Below, in pieces: positions 34,986 to 42,629 of a stretch of DNA of 49,120 nt. The translations under genes and the position numbers were made by a program. Position 1 is the stretch's first letter, and each line of letters starts with the position of its first letter. Origin of the DNA: Bacteroidales bacterium (lineage in GTDB: Bacteria > Bacteroidota > Bacteroidia > Bacteroidales > Prolixibacteraceae). The notes below the pieces were generated by a model. It ran no database searches and had not been told where the DNA came from. It saw only the letters and a list, made by a program, of their open reading frames with translations. Location of the stretch: positions 1 through 49,120 of the forward strand of contig JAATGF010000032.1 in assembly GCA_015654795.1 (NCBI GenBank), written 5' to 3'.

Positions 34986-35180
34986 AATTTGGTGCCCAAA
35001 AGGGCTTAATTTGGGAATCCGGTGAAAATCCGGGACAGTACCCGCTGCTGTAAAACCCGATTCCGCTACTGCGGAATAGTATGTTTCTGGTTAATGACCA
35101 CTATTCTTTCTTAAAAAGAATGGGAAGGTAATCAGGAATCGGGATAAGTCAGAAGACCAGCCTTTCACGGTTTAAGCTTT
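34986..35180 (+). promoter_or_regulatory. Cobalamin (B12) riboswitch
   Basis: Conserved core elements are seen in order: GGTGCCC..GGGC at the 5' stem, GAATCCGGTGAAAATCCGGG (35014-35033), ACAGTACCCGCTGCTGTAA with the invariant loops, and the B12 box AGTCAGAAGACCAGCC (35147-35162). It precedes a lipoprotein-btuB-btuG operon, as expected. Binding of a cobalamin in this RNA type lowers expression of the genes behind it. Confidence 0.95.
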
Positions 35181-35277
35181 CGGGATAAAAGCGTACAGAT
35201 GGCCGTTTTCCCCATTCTGCATTACTTCCGATGAGCTTAAAATCAATTAATGGTTATTTATTATATTGATTTTAAGT

Positions 35278-36429
35278 ATGTTAAAAATTAAATTTCGTAT
35301 CTTTTCCCCGATTTTGCTGGGACTAACTGTTGTCTTCGCTTCGTGTAGCAAAGACGAAAAACTGTCAGGGCCGGTAATTACGATTGCAATTCCTGCCGAA
35401 GGCTTTAAGGTCGAGGTAGGAAAGTCGCTCTCACTCAATCCCACTGTCACTAATGGCGATAAATCTTCCTATACATGGGAAGTGAACGGAACAATTGTCT
35501 CTTCAGAAAAACAGTACACCTTTACGCCTTCAAAAATAGGTGATTATAATATTCAACTTAAAGTATCAAATGAGATTGGGAGCGACAATAAAACAATTGT
35601 AGTATCCGCTTTTTCAAACCTTTCGCCCTACATAACTAAAGTTTTCGACTATAAATATGGTCCCGGACAGCATGCTTCGCTGATTCCTGCAGATTGGAAA
35701 GGAGATGATTTCATAGGTCAACCTTGGATGGGAACAAAGAGTTATACCATGCTCGGTGGTTGGGGTGGTTATATAATTGCGGGATTCGATCACACCGTTA
35801 AAAATACGGAAGATGCTGATTTTGCTGTTTTTACTCAACCTGGACCTACCTCCGAACCAGCCGTTGTGTTTGTGATGAATGATAAAAATGGGGACGGAGT
35901 TCCTAATGATGGTGAATGGTCCGAAATTAAAGGAAGCGAATACAGTCATTCTGAGACAGTCCATGATTATCAGGTAACTTACTATAAACCTGTCGGTAAC
36001 GGGAATGTTACCTGGAAAGATAATAAAGGGAACAATGGAGAACTTTTTCCGGGTTTCGACAGTTCATCGTGGTGGTGGAGTGGCTATGGAGACAAAACCG
36101 AAGTTGTATTCGATGGAGAAAAATTACCAAATGCCTATCAAAATACTTCGACTCAGGCTGATATTGAAAACTGGGCAGTCCGCCCTGGATTGTTTACTTT
36201 TGGATATGCGGAGTGCTATAACAACCTGGATTACAATAGTTCATTGAAAGCCAATCTTTTTGATATTTCAAATGCTGTTGATAAGGCAGGAAATAAGGTT
36301 AACCTTTCGGGAATAAACTTCATCAAAGTACAAAGTGGCGTTTTCCAGATTGCGGGTTGGCTCAACGAGATATCGACTGAAGTGAGTGGTGCAGCAGATT
36401 TGTCACTAATTGAATATACTGCAAATTGA
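35278..36429 (+). CDS. Surface lipoprotein with PKD-like domain, B12 operon
   Basis: A 383-residue lipoprotein and the first gene after the riboswitch. The signal ends in VVFASC (lipobox). Residues about 30-115 form a PKD/Ig-like domain (SYTWEVNGTIVSS, GDYNIQLKVSNEIGS). The remaining ~265 residues match a group usually annotated as cell-surface protein. They contain a perfect EF-hand-type calcium loop, DKNGDGVPNDGE, near 205-216 and several Trp/Gly-rich strands (GGWGGYIIAGFDH, SSWWWSGYGDKTE). The context says it acts in B12 capture, perhaps as a third surface binding factor with BtuG. That is inference. The start at ATG 35278 replaces a TTG at 35266. Confidence 0.85.
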   Translation: MLKIKFRIFSPILLGLTVVFASCSKDEKLSGPVITIAIPAEGFKVEVGKSLSLNPTVTNGDKSSYTWEVNGTIVSSEKQYTFTPSKIGDYNIQLKVSNEIGSDNKTIVVSAFSNLSPYITKVFDYKYGPGQHASLIPADWKGDDFIGQPWMGTKSYTMLGGWGGYIIAGFDHTVKNTEDADFAVFTQPGPTSEPAVVFVMNDKNGDGVPNDGEWSEIKGSEYSHSETVHDYQVTYYKPVGNGNVTWKDNKGNNGELFPGFDSSSWWWSGYGDKTEVVFDGEKLPNAYQNTSTQADIENWAVRPGLFTFGYAECYNNLDYNSSLKANLFDISNAVDKAGNKVNLSGINFIKVQSGVFQIAGWLNEISTEVSGAADLSLIEYTAN

Positions 36430-36447
36430 TTTATCGGGAATCTCTTA

Positions 36448-38496
36448 ATGCAAAACAATCAACTTCAGCATTTCTTTTCTAAAATGAGGTATCTAAACAT
36501 CGTTTCGGTATCCGTTTTTATCCTGTTTTCGGCTAATGCAGCATCTGCTCAGCGCATATCAGACACGATAAGAATAAAAACCATCGAGATTTTTGCAGAT
36601 AAAATAGTAAAAGAGGAAGCGGGGAAAACGACCACGAAAATTGACTCTATTTCAATGATTAAAGCATTGACATCCAATCTATCCGAGTTAGTTGCACAAA
36701 ACACACCTATCTTTATAAAAGAGTATGGCCGCGGTGCGATGGCAACTGCTTCATTTCGTGGAACCGCCCCTTCGCATACACAGGTATCGTGGAATGGAAT
36801 CAGCTTAAACTCACCAATGCTCGGAATGGTCGATTTCTCTACAATACCGGTTTACTTTACGGATAATGTTAGTTTATTGCATGGTTCGGGATCATTATCC
36901 GAAAAAAGCGGTGCACTGGGCGGCGTTGTCAAACTTGCAAATACGACTGACTGGCAGAATAAATTTTCAGGGCGCTTACTTACCGGAGTTGGAAGTTATG
37001 GAACGAGGGATGAATTTTTTCAGATTAACGGGGGAAATAATAAAATGCAGTCGCAGACAAGAGCTTTTTATAATTACTCAGACAATGATTATCAGTTTGT
37101 AAATAAGTTCATTGCAGATATTGATCCCAAAACAGGCAAGTACCTCTACCCTACCCAGCGAAACGAAAACTCGCAATATGAGAATTATGGATTTCTTCAG
37201 GAATTTTATTTACATCCTACAGAAAAGAGTATCTTTATTCTTCGCTACTGGTACCAGCACAATGATCGCAGCCTTCCAAGATTGCTCTCAAACGAAACTG
37301 ACAATAATGCCAACATTAACAGGCAATCCGAAAACGCACATCGTCCTGTAGCTGAATGGAAATATTACGGCAAAAAAGGAACGCTAAGTTTATCTTCGGG
37401 GGCAAATATTCAACTCTTAAATTATCAATTAAAGACTAAGGTTTCGGGAGCTGCAGACCAACTCGTCATTAATTCGGATTCCAGATCTGCATCTTATTTG
37501 TTTAAAGCAAGTTATAACTACCAATTTTCCGATAATCTTTCAATAATTACGGGTGCGAATACCGAGATTAATAGTGTTTTATCAAAGAATTCGCCGCTAA
37601 ATGGTGAGCCGCAAGGTTATGACAGGCAGCGTAGTGATCATTCGGTTTATATTCAGTTCAGTAAATCTTTCAACGATAAGCTTTCAGCCAATCTGTTAGC
37701 AAGAGAAGATTTTATCGGAGGTAAATCCACTCCATTTATCCCCTCAGCCGGAATCGAATATCACCCTTTTCGCGACAAAGGATACTTTTTAAAGGGCAAT
37801 CTCGCCCGCAATTATCATCAGCCTACCCTTAACGATCTGTATTATATTCCGGGCGGAAATCCGCAGTTAAAACCCGAGGAAGGAATAATGGCGGATCTGG
37901 GAAGCGGTTATGCGGGACCTGTTGGAAATACCGTCACCTTCCATGTTTCACTTAACGGTTATTATTCACGCATCAATAACTGGATTATCTGGTTGCCCAC
38001 TCCCCAGGGATATTGGGAACCTTACAATATGAAAAGGGTAAATGCCAGCGGATTTGAGCTAAACACCGGCATAAGTGGTAAATTATATGCTGTTGATTAT
38101 CACTTAAATGGAAATTATGCCTTTACCCGATCGATCAACCGTGATGATCCCCGTAACTGGGCCGATGAATCAATTGGAAAACAACTTCCATATATTCCAA
38201 GGCATTCTGCTAATTTTCTTTTCAACCTCTCCCGTTCGGGTTATCACTTTACCTGGCTTTGGACTTATTACAGCGAGCGTTTTACCACAACAAGCAACGA
38301 CAAAACTTCGAAACTCGACGTTCTTTATCCCTATTTTATGAACAACCTCCATTTAGGTAAAGAGATAAAACTGAACAGGCAAAAGTTAGACATTGAATTG
38401 AAAATTCTCAACCTCTTCAACGAAGATTACCGTACTGTATTACAGCACCCCATGCCCCGAAGGAATTATTCATTATTAATTCGTTACGATTTCTGA
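36448..38496 (+). CDS. btuB: TonB-dependent cobalamin receptor BtuB
   Basis: A 682-residue outer-membrane receptor that imports B12 with TonB energy. The signal helix is at about 14-34 (cut after ASAQ); the ATG at 36484 is an equally good start. Plug at about 45-165 with SNLSELVAQNTPIFIKEYGR, ATASFRGTAPSHTQVSWNGI and LLHGSGSLSEKSGALGGVVK. The barrel ends NYSLLIRYDF, a C-terminal aromatic strand. Assignment to B12 rests on the riboswitch and on the next gene, btuG, overlapping almost directly (1 bp apart). It lies 18 bp after the surface lipoprotein gene. Confidence 0.92.
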   Translation: MQNNQLQHFFSKMRYLNIVSVSVFILFSANAASAQRISDTIRIKTIEIFADKIVKEEAGKTTTKIDSISMIKALTSNLSELVAQNTPIFIKEYGRGAMATASFRGTAPSHTQVSWNGISLNSPMLGMVDFSTIPVYFTDNVSLLHGSGSLSEKSGALGGVVKLANTTDWQNKFSGRLLTGVGSYGTRDEFFQINGGNNKMQSQTRAFYNYSDNDYQFVNKFIADIDPKTGKYLYPTQRNENSQYENYGFLQEFYLHPTEKSIFILRYWYQHNDRSLPRLLSNETDNNANINRQSENAHRPVAEWKYYGKKGTLSLSSGANIQLLNYQLKTKVSGAADQLVINSDSRSASYLFKASYNYQFSDNLSIITGANTEINSVLSKNSPLNGEPQGYDRQRSDHSVYIQFSKSFNDKLSANLLAREDFIGGKSTPFIPSAGIEYHPFRDKGYFLKGNLARNYHQPTLNDLYYIPGGNPQLKPEEGIMADLGSGYAGPVGNTVTFHVSLNGYYSRINNWIIWLPTPQGYWEPYNMKRVNASGFELNTGISGKLYAVDYHLNGNYAFTRSINRDDPRNWADESIGKQLPYIPRHSANFLFNLSRSGYHFTWLWTYYSERFTTTSNDKTSKLDVLYPYFMNNLHLGKEIKLNRQKLDIELKILNLFNEDYRTVLQHPMPRRNYSLLIRYDF

Positions 38497-38497
38497 A

Positions 38498-39559
38498 ATG
38501 AAAAACAATCCTTTAAATATTCTCATTCTTGTACTAACACTTTTTGTATTAGCCGGATGCATGAAAGATGATGAATGGATCAGTCGTCATCAAACCGGGG
38601 ATTCGTTTTCGGGAGGAGTATTTATCGTTAACGAAGGAAATTTCATGTATGGAAATGCTTCTCTTTCATTTTACGATCCAATTACGCGCATAGTACAAAA
38701 CGACATCTTTTACAATACGAACGGATTGCCGCTTGGCGATGTCGCACAATCAATGGTCATCCGCGATAATCTGGGATACATCGTCATCAATAATTCAGGA
38801 AAGATTTATGTGATCAATACTTCAGACGGAAAATATGTCGGGAAAATAACAGGATTGACCTCTCCGAGGTATATTCATTTTGTAAATTCAGAAAAAGCCT
38901 ATGTGACTGATCTTTATGCGGGACAGATTACAATTGTCAATCCAAAAACCTATCAAATAACGGGTGAAATAATTACGCAGGGACACGCTTCTACAGAGCA
39001 AATGGTTCAATGGAATGACTATCTGTTTGTAAGTTGCTGGTCATTCGACAATACGATTTTAGTGATTGATACACAAACAGATGCCGTCGTCGGTGAAATA
39101 AAAACAGGGAAACAACCCGGCGGATTGGTGCTTGATAAATACAATAAGATTTGGACACTTTGCGATGGCGGATGGTCTAAAAGCGGAACAACTTCCAGAA
39201 TTCCAATGCTTCAGCGAATTGATCCGGCAACACGAACCATTGATAAGAGCTTTTCCCTGACAGCCAATGCAAAGCCTTCGCGTCTCGCAATTAATGGTAA
39301 CCGCGATTCCCTTCTATTTATAAATGACGGAATCTGGAAACTTGGTGTAAACCAGGCAACAATGGGTGATCGTCCTTTTTTATCAACTGAAAATCATCTC
39401 TATTACAGTCTTGCAATCGATCCACAAACTTCGGAACTCTACCTTAGCGATGCTATTGATTATCTTCAGCGAGGCCTGATTTACCGTTTATCACCACTTG
39501 GCGCCAAAATCGACAGCTTTAAAACAGGAATAATTCCAGGTACATTTTGTTTTAAATGA
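38498..39559 (+). CDS. btuG: BtuG-like surface B12-binding beta-propeller lipoprotein
   Basis: A 353-residue lipoprotein. Lipobox VLAGC near 18-22. The rest is a seven-bladed YncE/DUF5074-type propeller with the start GGVFIVNEGNFMYGNASLSF, repeating blade motifs such as GKIYVINTSDGKYVGKITGL, GQITIVNPKTYQITGEI, TILVIDTQTDAVVGEIKTGK, and the IWTLCDGGW strand. In Bacteroides, BtuG caps BtuB and binds B12 extremely tightly. The position 1 bp after btuB and behind a cobalamin riboswitch makes the same role very likely here. No BtuFCD genes follow; only repeats do. Confidence 0.9.
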   Translation: MKNNPLNILILVLTLFVLAGCMKDDEWISRHQTGDSFSGGVFIVNEGNFMYGNASLSFYDPITRIVQNDIFYNTNGLPLGDVAQSMVIRDNLGYIVINNSGKIYVINTSDGKYVGKITGLTSPRYIHFVNSEKAYVTDLYAGQITIVNPKTYQITGEIITQGHASTEQMVQWNDYLFVSCWSFDNTILVIDTQTDAVVGEIKTGKQPGGLVLDKYNKIWTLCDGGWSKSGTTSRIPMLQRIDPATRTIDKSFSLTANAKPSRLAINGNRDSLLFINDGIWKLGVNQATMGDRPFLSTENHLYYSLAIDPQTSELYLSDAIDYLQRGLIYRLSPLGAKIDSFKTGIIPGTFCFK

Positions 39560-39713
39560 ACGATTTTCCGTATAAGTAATAAGGCGATGGGGAGAAGGAG
39601 AGAAGAGTGAGGGATGGAGCGATGGGGAGAAAAGGCGAAAAGGGGCGATAAGGAGATGGTGAGTCATAGAGAGATAAGGCAATGGGGCGATAAGGAGATG
39701 GGGTGAAATGGCG

Positions 39714-39831
39714 ATTAGGTCATTAAAATAGTCATTGAAAAGGTCATTGAAAAGGTCATTGGCTTCGCCGTCATTGAAAAGAGTCATTAAAAATCGTCGT
39801 TTGAGGAGCCGATGTTGATATAGGTCCTGAT
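39714..39831 (+). repeat. Composite GTCATT repeat, first of a direct pair
   Basis: Starts ATTAGGTCATT and ends GGTCCTGAT. It matches 40000-40107 almost base for base; it has one extra 12-bp unit GTCATTGAAAAG and two fewer A. The GTCATT part is 39718-39792. Confidence 0.85.
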
Positions 39832-39844
39832 ACCAAGACTCGAT

Positions 39845-39954
39845 ATGGACCAAATAAGAATCAAACAAGAACCAAACAAGAATCAAACAAGAACCAAACA
39901 TAGAGCAGGCATAGAGCGAACATAGAGCAGGTACGAGGGAAATATGGAGCGAAC
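39845..39954 (+). repeat. 11-bp degenerate tandem array (10 units)
   Basis: Ten gap-free units from ATGGACCAAAT to ATGGAGCGAAC. AAGAATCAAAC and AAGAACCAAAC alternate twice, then three ATAGAGC units, then ACGAGGGAAAT. It shares unit types and their order with the array at 34584. Confidence 0.85.
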
Positions 39955-39999
39955 CCATCCGGACTACTTATTTCAACAATAATAAATGTGCATTAAAAG

Positions 40000-40107
40000 A
40001 TTAGGTCATTAAAATAGTCATTGAAAAGGTCATTGGCTTCGCCGTCATTAAAAAGAGTCATTAAAAAAATCGTCGTTTGAGGAGCCGATGTTGATATAGG
40101 TCCTGAT
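40000..40107 (+). repeat. Composite GTCATT repeat, second of a direct pair
   Basis: Near copy of 39714-39831, 286 bp downstream. It contains GGCTTCGCCGTCATT and TCGTCGTTTGAGGAGCCGAT and ends GGTCCTGAT, after which the copies diverge. Confidence 0.85.
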
Positions 40108-40220
40108 GTACTCGTTTGTATTTTTGTTGATCTACAAAAAAGTATAACCTTTTTTATTAAAAGGGGATTTTGTCGTACACTGCCTGATTTTCTTGTCCCG
40201 ATGATGATAAAAGAAATTCG

Positions 40221-40228
40221 TATCTTTG
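40221..40228 (+). promoter_or_regulatory. -7 box of the DUF502 gene
   Basis: TATCTTTG, perfect TAnnTTTG, 24 bp before the ATG. Confidence 0.6.
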
Positions 40229-40252
40229 GACAGCGAATAAATTGCAGATTGT

Positions 40253-40855
40253 ATGAAGAAATTGTTTACCTATTTTATTCAGGGCCTTTTATTTATAGCT
40301 CCTTTAGGGATAACAGCGTATATCGTTTATCGGATTTTTATGTTTACAGATGGGTTGTTGTCAACCTATCTTGTTGAACACTTTAAGGTTAAAACTCCCG
40401 GTTTGGGAATCCTGATTATTTTTGTATTTCTTGTCTTGCTTGGGATGATCGGAGAGACTATTTTAGCGAGACCCGTTAAGAAGATTATTAACCGGATACT
40501 TACAAAAACGCCGTTCCTTAAATTGATCTATTCTTCAATCAATGATTTGTTTTCGGCATTTATTGGGAAAGAGCGTAAATTTCATCGCCCGGTGATGGTT
40601 TTGCTTAATAAAGAGAATAACCTCTGGAAGATGGGGTTCGTGACGCAGGATAAGCCGATTAGTATTGATAATGATGAAGTTATTACGGTATATTGTCCTT
40701 TCTCATACGGTTTTTCGGGTGAGGTCTATTTTGTTCCGGCATCAAGCATAAAACCACTTTCCGTGTCACCGGCGGATGCAATGAAATTCATCGTTTCGGG
40801 AGGCGTTTCAGGTGCCAAGTTTAACGCGGACAACAACTCTAAATCAATCCGATAA
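40253..40855 (+). CDS. DUF502 membrane protein
   Basis: A 200-residue inner-membrane protein with two helices, at about 8-28 (FIQGLLFIAPLGITAYIVYR) and 48-68 (GLGILIIFVFLVLLGMIG). The family signature follows: TKTPFLKLIYSSINDLFSAF, then a soluble half with VMVLLNKENNLWKMGFVTQD, VYCPFSYGFSGEVYFVPASS and the end KFIVSGGVSGA. DUF502 proteins are widespread and of unknown function. It is a monocistronic gene with a clear -7 box. Confidence 0.9.
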   Translation: MKKLFTYFIQGLLFIAPLGITAYIVYRIFMFTDGLLSTYLVEHFKVKTPGLGILIIFVFLVLLGMIGETILARPVKKIINRILTKTPFLKLIYSSINDLFSAFIGKERKFHRPVMVLLNKENNLWKMGFVTQDKPISIDNDEVITVYCPFSYGFSGEVYFVPASSIKPLSVSPADAMKFIVSGGVSGAKFNADNNSKSIR

Positions 40856-40890
40856 TTAATCAGTTTGTAAAACTGAAATAAAGTTTAATA

Positions 40891-41199
40891 TTATGGAATA
40901 TTACGTTCCCGTATTATTTTGGATAAATTATCATCGACGCCAAACCTCCTGACCTTTTTATTTTTGTTGACTGAACGTTCTTTGGCTTCAATTGCTTTTT
41001 TTCTTTTTTCTTCAGCTTTTGCGTCAGAAACAGCTTTAGCGCTTTGCTTTGCTGTCAAATTTTGTTTAACCTTATTGACAGAATCCTGTTTTTCTACATT
41101 TACTGATTGAATGTTATTGGGCTTTACTTCCCGGGCACAGACAGACAGGGAAAGGATTGAAAACCCGGTCACTAAGAGAATTGCAATAATATTTTTCAT
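40891..41199 (-). CDS. Small exported basic protein
   Basis: A 102-residue protein with a signal peptide (1-22, hydrophobic at 5-19, ending SVCAR) and a Lys/Ala/Glu-rich helical body (AKAVSDAKAEEKRKKAIEAK). The end RRFGVDDNLSKIIRERNIP is less regular and may be a small functional motif. No named family recognised. It converges with the DUF502 gene (35 bp between stops). Confidence 0.65.
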   Translation of the reverse strand: MKNIIAILLVTGFSILSLSVCAREVKPNNIQSVNVEKQDSVNKVKQNLTAKQSAKAVSDAKAEEKRKKAIEAKERSVNKNKKVRRFGVDDNLSKIIRERNIP

Positions 41200-41664
41200 C
41201 TGTATATCGTTTGTTTTTTTAAGGTCTCATGGAATCGAAGATCCGTCAGTTGACAAATTCATTTTCGGACTGTAATTTCTCAATTATGGCATTCCATCGC
41301 AGTCAACTAAAAAATAATCCTAATTTGATGGCAGAAATATAGATAATTTTACTTAATAATCAAAGAAACGCGGTGTTTTTTAAGTCACAGGCGATTTTCA
41401 TCCTAAGTCAGAAGCTGTTTGAATTTTATTTAATGACTCAGTTGGGAACCCTGATGCCGGTAAAACAAATGCTGAATATCCTAGTTTTAAAAGGATTAGG
41501 TTCAGATAGTTAGCACTAACACGCCCGCCGAAAGCTGCCAAAAGCCAACCGTTTCGTCTATTTAACCTTTTTTCAGTTCTCCTGCCATTTTTTCAGTTAA
41601 ATCTATTTTTGGCCGGAAATTTGTAGATAAAAAACTAAGTTGGAAATTATTAAAATATAAAGCT
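41200..41664. other. Intergenic region, hairpin and promoter only
   Basis: No gene recognised in about 460 bp. An imperfect hairpin CTGAA.ATCCT ... AGGAT..TTCAG lies at about 41471-41508. TATTTTTG at 41604-41611 is a -7 box for the peptidase gene. Confidence 0.5.
41604..41611 (+). promoter_or_regulatory. -7 box of the YugP-like gene
   Basis: TATTTTTG, perfect TAnnTTTG, 53 bp before the ATG. Confidence 0.5.
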
Positions 41665-42345
41665 ATGATAGGAAGTTGGGTAATCTTTATTATTTTTGCA
41701 CTCGTGAGTTGGCTGATCAGTAATCAGTTAAAGCGCCGTTTTGAAGAATATTCCAAAATCCCGACGTCGAACGGGATGACTGGGAGAGATGTAGCACAGA
41801 AGATGTTACGGGATCACGGGATACTGGGAGTTACGATTGAATCGGTCGAGGGTAAGTTGACCGATCATTACAATCCTGTCAATAAAACGATCAACCTTAG
41901 TCAGGATGTCTATTACGGACAAAATGTAGCGGCCGCTGCCGTTGCAGCTCACGAATGTGGTCATGCCGTACAACATGCAACCGCTTATTATTGGCTGGGA
42001 TTGCGTTCGAGTCTTGTTCCTGCGGTGAGCTTTACTTCACAATGGATGCAATGGGTTTTGCTGGCAGGAATCTTGCTTATCAACACTTTTCCGGCACTAC
42101 TGCTTGCGGGGATTGTTCTTTTCGCTGTGACGACTTTATTTAGTTTTATCACTTTACCTGTTGAGATCAATGCGAGCAACCGGGCATTGGCGTGGATCGG
42201 GACTTCGGGTGTAACAAATTCACAAACGCAGCTTAAAGCCGAAGATGCTTTACGATGGGCAGGTTACACTTACATTATAGCCGCTTTGGGTTCGCTGGCC
42301 ACGTTGCTGTACTACATCATGATCTTTATGGGCAGAAGGAATTAA
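41665..42345 (+). CDS. YugP-type membrane zinc metallopeptidase
   Basis: A 226-residue membrane protein of the neutral zinc metallopeptidase 2 family (YugP). A first helix covers 3-20. The zinc motif HECGH is at 96-100 inside AAAVAAHECGHAVQHA. Two or three further helices lie around 125-160 and 195-220. NLSQDVYYGQNVAAAA and LPVEINASNRAL are family blocks. Substrate unknown. It is single, closed by a perfect terminator. Confidence 0.92.
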   Translation: MIGSWVIFIIFALVSWLISNQLKRRFEEYSKIPTSNGMTGRDVAQKMLRDHGILGVTIESVEGKLTDHYNPVNKTINLSQDVYYGQNVAAAAVAAHECGHAVQHATAYYWLGLRSSLVPAVSFTSQWMQWVLLAGILLINTFPALLLAGIVLFAVTTLFSFITLPVEINASNRALAWIGTSGVTNSQTQLKAEDALRWAGYTYIIAALGSLATLLYYIMIFMGRRN

Positions 42346-42401
42346 ACGGTTAAACTATGTCATGCACAGCACGATTGCATGAACCATAAAATTATTACAT
42401 G

Positions 42402-42443
42402 AAGCGTTGAATCATACAAAATTATGATTCAACGCTTTTTTTT
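42402..42443 (+). terminator. Terminator after the YugP-like gene
   Basis: AAGCGTTGAATCAT (42402-42415) and ATGATTCAACGCTT (42424-42437) pair perfectly over 14 bp, followed by T. Confidence 0.9.
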
Positions 42444-42519
42444 AAATAGCTGAGAAACAATATTTTGTCAGGGGTGCCTAAATTTTGTGTGAAATTGTAA
42501 TAATTTTTTAATAAGTGCA

Positions 42520-42552
42520 TTGATTTTTATTGGAATTTTATGTATAAATTTG
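42520..42552 (+). promoter_or_regulatory. Promoter of the T9SS cargo gene
   Basis: TTG at 42520-42522 and TAAATTTG (perfect -7 form) at 42545-42552, 22 bp apart; 77 bp before the ATG. Confidence 0.5.
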
Positions 42553-42629
42553 GGTTTTAAAAGCTGTATTTAATAGCAACATCAAAAAAACTCAAATCAG
42601 ATCATCGTCACTCACACTCCTAAAATAAC

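Larger units (their letters stand above)
39560..40252. other. Repeat-filled intergenic region
   Basis: No gene. In order: a purine-rich segment built of GATAAGGAGATGGGG-like units (about 39580-39715), GTCATT block 4, an 11-bp array, GTCATT block 5, and a -7 box at 40221-40228. An opposite-strand open frame across it is judged non-coding. Confidence 0.65.

Noticed and set aside
39491-39958. Opposite-strand open frame of 155 codons with FND repeats
   Set aside because: It runs through the 11-bp array and the GTCATT block and overlaps the end of btuG. Its FND repeats arise from 12-bp GTCATTGAAAAG units, and it has no promoter.
41441-41520. Possible riboswitch-like fold before the YugP-like gene
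   Set aside because: There is only an imperfect hairpin. None of the conserved cores of thiamine, cobalamin, SAM or FMN riboswitches is present.
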